From Caldifarciminota bacterium (GTDB lineage: Bacteria > Hydrothermota > Hydrothermia > LBFQ01 > DSFT01), in the NCBI GenBank assembly GCA_015494735.1, contig WGAQ01000007.1:1-8652 (forward strand): 8,652 nt of DNA, written 5' to 3'. Under the pieces are notes generated by a model. It was not told where the DNA came from and ran no database searches. It was given only the letters and a program-made list of their open reading frames with translations. Numbering within the stretch: the stretch's first letter is position 1; each line of letters starts with the position of its first letter. This document shows, in pieces, positions 5,608 to 8,652 of this stretch. Both the position numbers and the translations under genes were made by a program.

Positions 5608-6711
5608 ATGCCCCGCAGGTTCAGATTGAAGAAATTCCGGAGACGCAAGAGCGATATACTCCTGAGGAGGTACGAGAGGCGGCTCGTGGAGGCGCTGGCG
5701 GAACTTCAGATTCCATTGCTTCTGCTCAACTTCGCCCTGTTCATCGGGACTCTGGGATACATGTACCTCTCCGGAGGGGATTTCATCAATTCCCTTTACA
5801 TGACCGTCATAACGATAGGGACCATCGGGTACGGGGAGGTGGTGGCGGGGAGCGACACTCCCATCGGAAGGATATTCACCACATTCCTTGCACTGTGGGG
5901 CATAGGAATCTTCACCACTTCCGTAACAGTTATAGTGAGAGTGTTCTTCAAGAAGGACGTGGTTTCCATTTACAGGAGGATAATGATGCTCAATGCCATA
6001 AAGGATTTGAAGGGGCACTATATAGTGACGGGCTACGATGAGGTGACCCGGTGGCTCGTGAAGTATCTGGAGAGGAAGGATATAAAATCCGTGGTCATTA
6101 CTCCGGATTCATCTCTGGAAGAGGAGTTGAGGGAGAATGGCATCGACTACTATATATTCGGCATCCCGTACAGGGATGAGTTTCTATACGCTGCCGGCAT
6201 CAGACGGGCCAGCGGTCTGGTGGTGAATTCGAAGGATGATGCGGAGGCCATAGCCATAGTATCCAGTGCCCGCCTCATCCGTCCGGATGAGAAGTTTCAC
6301 ATCTATGCCCTGGTTTCCAACGAGGAACTCGTTGAGAAACTGTATCAGATGGGGGCGAGCAGGGTGGTGGACAGGGAACAGGTACTGGCTTCGAGGTTGC
6401 TGGCCCATATCCTCCATCCGGAATCCTCCCGAATCACCCATCTCTTCGACAGGATTGTCTTTGCGGAGGAGCCGGATGTGGATATAGTGGAGTTGTACGT
6501 GGATGAGAATTCGCCCTATGCGGATAAGACACTTATGGAGCTGGATATAGGGCGCAGGTATGGTGTGAATGTCATCGGGATAAGGAGGGCCGATGGCGAA
6601 CTGGAGGTGAATGTCCGGGGCAATACCCGCGTCCACCCGGGAGATGTTCTCATCATTTTCGGTAAGGAGAAGGATATAAGGGAATTCAGGGAAAAGGAGG
6701 TGGAGAGATGA
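5608..6711 (+). CDS. Two-TM potassium channel with cytoplasmic RCK (TrkA-N/TrkA-C) domain
   Basis: A 367-residue inner-membrane K+ channel of MthK/Kch-like architecture. The N-terminus is strongly basic and should stay in the cytoplasm. TM1 spans ~34-54, the pore helix ~57-70, the selectivity filter TIGYG is at 72-76 and TM2 spans ~88-113. The RCK domain starts at ~136 (GHYIVTGYDEVT), with a TrkA-C-type lobe at ~290-360. Four such subunits, possibly with extra RCK subunits, would form the gated pore. The usual Rossmann GxGxxG is GYDEVT (142-147), so two of three glycines are missing; MthK also lacks them. The acidic Ca2+ site of MthK is not evident in the matching segments (VVNSKD, YALVSNEE), so the ligand is unknown. 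No internal start (Met) for a separate RCK protein stands out. It overlaps the next gene by ATGA. Confidence 0.9.
   Translation: MPRRFRLKKFRRRKSDILLRRYERRLVEALAELQIPLLLLNFALFIGTLGYMYLSGGDFINSLYMTVITIGTIGYGEVVAGSDTPIGRIFTTFLALWGIGIFTTSVTVIVRVFFKKDVVSIYRRIMMLNAIKDLKGHYIVTGYDEVTRWLVKYLERKDIKSVVITPDSSLEEELRENGIDYYIFGIPYRDEFLYAAGIRRASGLVVNSKDDAEAIAIVSSARLIRPDEKFHIYALVSNEELVEKLYQMGASRVVDREQVLASRLLAHILHPESSRITHLFDRIVFAEEPDVDIVELYVDENSPYADKTLMELDIGRRYGVNVIGIRRADGELEVNVRGNTRVHPGDVLIIFGKEKDIREFREKEVER
6693..6702 (+). promoter_or_regulatory. Strong Shine-Dalgarno for the internal membrane-protein gene
   Basis: AAAGGAGGTG, inside the end of the channel gene, ends a few nucleotides before ATG 6708 and is a near-perfect match to the 16S anti-SD. 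It fixes the start of the downstream gene. It contrasts with the SD-less first gene of the same operon. Confidence 0.75.
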
Positions 6712-7046
6712 GTTTCAAGAAGATATTCAACCATTTCTTTATACTGATGGCCCTGACCACGAACATCAGCTTCCTGATTTACCCCCACCCGATAGAAATT
6801 GTAATCACGGTCTTCGCCAATCTGACCGCCACCATCCTCAAGGTGGGGGAGAGCAGGGTCCTTTCCACCGAACTCCTCGCAACGAGTCTGGTTGCGGATT
6901 TGCATCTCATCCCTGCGATTTTCGTGTTCTTCCTGGGGAATGTGGATGAGGCAATCAGCCTGGCCTACGGGGCGCTGGCTGCCAACATCGTATCGGTTAT
7001 CCTCTTCGTAATAGAGACCATCATAGACACCTTCACGGAGGAGTGA
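6708..7046 (+). CDS. Small four-helix membrane protein, DUF6394-like, coupled to the K+ channel
   Basis: A 112-residue integral membrane protein. Hydrophobic stretches are at ~8-25, 28-46, 55-77 and 82-107, with acidic ends (DTFTEE). Distinctive motifs are 'MALTTNISFLIY', 'ANLTATILKVG' and 'LLATSLVADLHLIPA'. From memory these resemble the DUF6394 family of small bacterial membrane proteins; I cannot verify this here. Function is unknown. The ATG overlaps the TGA of the channel gene and a strong SD precedes it, so the two are translationally coupled. An accessory or regulatory subunit of the channel is a reasonable inference, though not shown. The length appears complete. Confidence 0.75.
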   Translation: MSFKKIFNHFFILMALTTNISFLIYPHPIEIVITVFANLTATILKVGESRVLSTELLATSLVADLHLIPAIFVFFLGNVDEAISLAYGALAANIVSVILFVIETIIDTFTEE

Positions 7047-7054
7047 TGGAACTA

Positions 7055-7060
7055 TAAACT
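7055..7060 (+). promoter_or_regulatory. -10 element of the 115-aa hypothetical gene
   Basis: The 20-bp gap after the membrane-protein gene holds TATAAACT. TAAACT lies 6 nt before ATG 7067 (alternatively TATAAA, 7053-7058, 8 nt before it). There is no Shine-Dalgarno sequence. The same arrangement, TAAACT then 6 nt then ATG, occurs at pdxT. It suggests separate leaderless transcription despite the short spacing to the channel operon. Confidence 0.5.
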
Positions 7061-7066
7061 TTCCCC

Positions 7067-7414
7067 ATGACCAGGGAGGAGGCTCTCAGGCGTCTGAAGA
7101 GGATTCAGAAGACGCTGACCATACTCGACGAGGAATACGAGGGGGAGGATTATGTGATAGGTCTCCTCCGGGATTTCGTGGAGGACACCAGGAGGCTCCT
7201 TAAGGGCGGTGAGGATGTGGATGACAGGATGAGGGAAATCATCGAATTGCTGGACAGGAAAGCCATGTATGAGGTCCTCCTTTACTTCAGGGATATTCTG
7301 AATGAGATAGGTTTTCAGGATGTGGAGGAGTTCAGGGATATAGAGAGGGCAATAGAGAGGAGGAAGGTGGAGGATTCCGAAATCTTCAAACTCCTGGGAA
7401 TGGACATGTTTTAA
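7067..7414 (+). CDS. Hypothetical acidic α-helical protein, 115 aa
   Basis: I do not recognise this protein. It is short, highly charged and lacks Cys, membrane segments or a signal peptide. By eye it is three or four amphipathic helices: ~2-22, 27-46, 50-82 and 86-111, separated by short acidic turns (DEEYEGED, KGGEDVDD). Such a profile fits a small helical-bundle adaptor or regulator, but no function follows from it. It sits 20 bp after the channel/membrane-protein pair with its own -10-like element, so a link with the channel is possible but not needed. Its TAA shares bases with the TAA of the convergent DUF5683-like gene. Confidence 0.7.
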   Translation: MTREEALRRLKRIQKTLTILDEEYEGEDYVIGLLRDFVEDTRRLLKGGEDVDDRMREIIELLDRKAMYEVLLYFRDILNEIGFQDVEEFRDIERAIERRKVEDSEIFKLLGMDMF

Positions 7415-7779
7415 TGGGTGGTGTATATCTGGAGCTTTATCCCCTTTATCTGCTGCTCTGCCACTATGAACTGGGCATCTATGTAAGCATCTGTGGTTGA
7501 GAAGAGCTTGAGCCACACCAGTCCCACCATAGCACTGGTTGCTGTCCAGAAGTAATTTTCCTGCTCTGTTGCCCTGTACCTCTTTATGCTGTAGAAGAGG
7601 GTGGACCACAGGAAGACTTCACCACCCCCTATCAGGGCCCCTTTCAGATACTGCCTGTTGTAAATCTGGCCACCTCCCGGAAGGGCGAGGGAAAGGATGG
7701 CAGCCTTCATGGGGGAGTGGGTCGGACCCGCATCGACCGTATCCACGATTACGCCCTGCGACAGGATAAGGAATAGCAT
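7411..7779 (-). CDS. DUF5683-like small membrane protein
   Basis: A 122-residue membrane protein. An N-terminal hydrophobic start (MLFLILSQGV) is followed by a polar linker. Then comes the block 'HSPMKAAILSLALPGGGQIYNRQY', typical of DUF5683/TM2-like proteins (the usual form is PxKAxxLSxxLPGxGQIYN). Hydrophobic segments lie at ~26-36, 46-64 and 76-93, followed by 'DAYIDAQF' near the end, also common in that family. Function is unknown; the family is found mostly in Bacteroidota-like and related bacteria. The start codon directly abuts the pdxT stop (TGA|ATG), with a weak purine-rich stretch (GAGGGAAG) before it, so it is probably co-translated with pdxT. It is shorter than most DUF5683 proteins I recall. 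Confidence 0.75.
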   Translation of the reverse strand: MLFLILSQGVIVDTVDAGPTHSPMKAAILSLALPGGGQIYNRQYLKGALIGGGEVFLWSTLFYSIKRYRATEQENYFWTATSAMVGLVWLKLFSTTDAYIDAQFIVAEQQIKGIKLQIYTTH

Positions 7780-8346
7780 TCACTTCCCTCTGACCATCTC
7801 CAGAAAGTACTCGTGGGCGGTGGTGTCTCCTGTAATCTCCGGGTGGAAGGTCAGTCCCACATTCTTCCCATCTCTGACGCCCACCACTTCGTTTCCCAGC
7901 CTGGCTATGATTTCTACCTCATCCGACAGGATTCGGGTTATCTTCGGGGCTCTGATGAAGGCCACCCTGGCCCTGCCGTCGAACGAATACTCCACCTCCG
8001 CCTCGAAACTCTCCCTCTGCCTGCCGTATGCATTTCTTTCTATCTCTATGCGCAGTTTTCCCAGAGTGTGATGGGGCTCCTCTTCGTTGGTGAGGCTCTT
8101 TGCCATCACGATGATTCCAGCGCAGGTTCCCATGATGGGTCTGTCGAACTGGAGAAGGGCGTCGAACATGCCGCTCCGCAGGAGCAGTTTCCTGAAGGTG
8201 GTGGACTCTCCACCGGGTATTATGAGCCCATCCACATCCTTTAAGTCCTCCGGAAGTTTGACCCTCTTTGTTTCCACCATCAACCTGTGGAGGATTTCCT
8301 CGTGCTCCTCCACATCCCCCTGAATTGCCAGAATCCCTATTCTCAT
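7780..8346 (-). CDS. pdxT: Pyridoxal 5'-phosphate synthase, glutaminase subunit PdxT
   Basis: The class I glutamine amidotransferase subunit of PLP synthase (188 residues, a normal length). It hydrolyses glutamine and channels ammonia to PdxS, which builds pyridoxal 5'-phosphate from ribose 5-phosphate and glyceraldehyde 3-phosphate. Visible are the N-terminal 'IGILAIQGDVEEH', the PGGEST loop (44-49), the nucleophile elbow GTCAG with C75, and FHPEIT with H168 and E170, so the catalytic triad is complete. pdxS, commonly adjacent, is not in this window: upstream are two tRNA genes and downstream the DUF5683-like gene. TAAACT stands 6 nt before the ATG without a Shine-Dalgarno sequence, so it likely has its own leaderless promoter. 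Confidence 0.95.
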   Translation of the reverse strand: MRIGILAIQGDVEEHEEILHRLMVETKRVKLPEDLKDVDGLIIPGGESTTFRKLLLRSGMFDALLQFDRPIMGTCAGIIVMAKSLTNEEEPHHTLGKLRIEIERNAYGRQRESFEAEVEYSFDGRARVAFIRAPKITRILSDEVEIIARLGNEVVGVRDGKNVGLTFHPEITGDTTAHEYFLEMVRGK

Positions 8347-8352
8347 GCGAAA

Positions 8353-8358
8353 AGTTTA
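8353..8358 (-). promoter_or_regulatory. -10 element of pdxT
   Basis: On the minus strand TTTAAACT lies just before the ATG: TAAACT is 6 nt away, or TTTAAA (8360-8355) 8 nt away. No Shine-Dalgarno sequence and no clear -35 are seen. It matches the arrangement upstream of 7067. Confidence 0.45.
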
Positions 8359-8414
8359 AAGGTGAAGGTGGAAGCGCAATTCCGGACTGGATGGGAGATA
8401 TAGATATGGGGAAG

Positions 8415-8504
8415 CGGACGGGGTGGGATTCGAACCCACGGCCCCGCTTTGAGCGGGGCAAAGGCTTAGCAAGCCCCCGCCTTCGGCCGCTCGGCCACCC
8501 GTCC
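8415..8504 (-). tRNA. tRNA-Ser (anticodon GCT)
   Basis: A 90-nt class II tRNA. The acceptor GGACGGG/CCCGTCC pairs perfectly. The D stem is GCC/GGC. The anticodon loop TTGCTAA gives GCT, on a stem with two G-U pairs. The variable arm is long (GCCCCGC/GCGGGGC). The T arm is GTGGG-TTCGAAT-CCCAC. Discriminator G73, as expected for serine. CCA is not encoded (CTT follows). It decodes AGC/AGT. Confidence 0.95.
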
Positions 8505-8518
8505 TGCCTCCCCTGAAG

Positions 8519-8603
8519 CGGAGGGGGCGGGACTCGAACCCGCACGGGCGCGAAGCCCAGCGGATTTCAAATCCGCCGCCTTGCCAATTCGGTCCACCCC
8601 TCC
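8519..8603 (-). tRNA. tRNA-Ser (anticodon TGA)
   Basis: An 85-nt class II tRNA, 14 nt upstream of tRNA-Ser(GCT) and probably in the same transcript. The acceptor is GGAGGGG/CCCCTCC. The anticodon stem is GCGGA/TCCGC with loop TTTGAAA. The variable arm GGGC/GCCC is shorter. The T arm is GCGGG-TTCGAGT-CCCGC. Discriminator G73; CCA not encoded. By my alignment the second D-stem pair is a mismatch (A11 opposite G24). It decodes TCA and related serine codons. Confidence 0.92.
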
Positions 8604-8615
8604 GGCGGCTCGAAA

Positions 8616-8621
8616 ATTATA
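8616..8621 (-). promoter_or_regulatory. -10 element of the serine tRNA pair
   Basis: On the minus strand TATAAT, a perfect consensus, lies 12 nt before the 5' end of tRNA-Ser(TGA). It predicts a primary transcript starting a few nucleotides ahead of the mature tRNA. The -35 region is near the window edge and no clear match is seen. Confidence 0.55.
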
Positions 8622-8652
8622 AAGGATTCGGTTCTGACCCACGGAGCGAAAA

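Noticed and set aside
7053..7058. TATAAA and similar boxes read as archaeal TATA elements
   Set aside because: They lie 5-14 nt before the start codons. Archaeal TATA boxes for leaderless genes sit near -26, and nothing TATA-like is there for pdxT. The gene content is also bacterial in style.
7919..8545. 208-codon minus-strand frame covering pdxT and tRNA-Ser(GCT)
   Set aside because: It runs through a tRNA gene and is out of frame with pdxT, which has a complete catalytic triad.

Overview
The window looks like bacterial chromosome, probably from a thermophilic diderm (a two-membrane bacterium). Four things point there. There is an arabinose-5-phosphate isomerase of the KdsD/KpsF type (Kdo/LPS precursor pathway). 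A large exported Asp-box propeller protein ends in a domain resembling the type IX secretion sorting domain of FCB-group bacteria (Fibrobacteres-Chlorobi-Bacteroidetes). A DUF5683-like membrane protein is present. Promoter-like -10 hexamers sit at bacterial, not archaeal, distance from the start codons. AGG/AGA and ATA codons are used heavily, as in many thermophiles. A WOR-3/Hydrothermota-type lineage would fit, but this is a guess from protein style; no rRNA gene is in the window.

Layout. Bases 1-392 (+) hold the 3' end of an M32 carboxypeptidase. It converges, across a 17-nt hairpin, with a DEDDh exonuclease gene (406-1143, -). Upstream of that on the same strand is an 845-codon secreted Asp-box/BNR propeller gene (1189-3726, -). 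Its intrinsic terminator runs directly into the exonuclease promoter. A 424-bp divergent gap (3727-4150) leads to the kdsD-like SIS-CBS gene (4151-5116, +), whose stop codon overlaps that of a 150-codon hypothetical gene (5113-5565, -). A 42-bp divergent promoter region then serves a two-gene unit: a two-TM potassium channel with an RCK domain (5608-6711, +) and a small four-helix membrane protein (6708-7046, +) joined by an ATGA overlap. A small helical hypothetical gene (7067-7414, +) follows and overlaps by its stop codon the DUF5683-like gene (7411-7779, -). That gene lies directly behind pdxT (7780-8346, -). Two serine tRNA genes on the minus strand (8415-8504 and 8519-8603) close the window.

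The clearest pattern is how transcription units start. Most lead genes have no Shine-Dalgarno sequence and carry a TANNNT-like hexamer only 5-10 nt before the ATG, as expected of leaderless mRNAs. The internal gene at 6708 has a strong Shine-Dalgarno sequence and the one at 7779 a weaker purine-rich stretch. Gene packing is tight: two convergent pairs share stop-codon bases, one gene pair overlaps by ATGA, and one pair abuts with no spacer. I saw no CRISPR array, insertion sequence, phage gene or recognisable defence system. The most interesting leads are the channel plus small-membrane-protein pair, the sorting-domain propeller protein, the unassigned C-terminal domain of the exonuclease, and the leaderless-promoter pattern.
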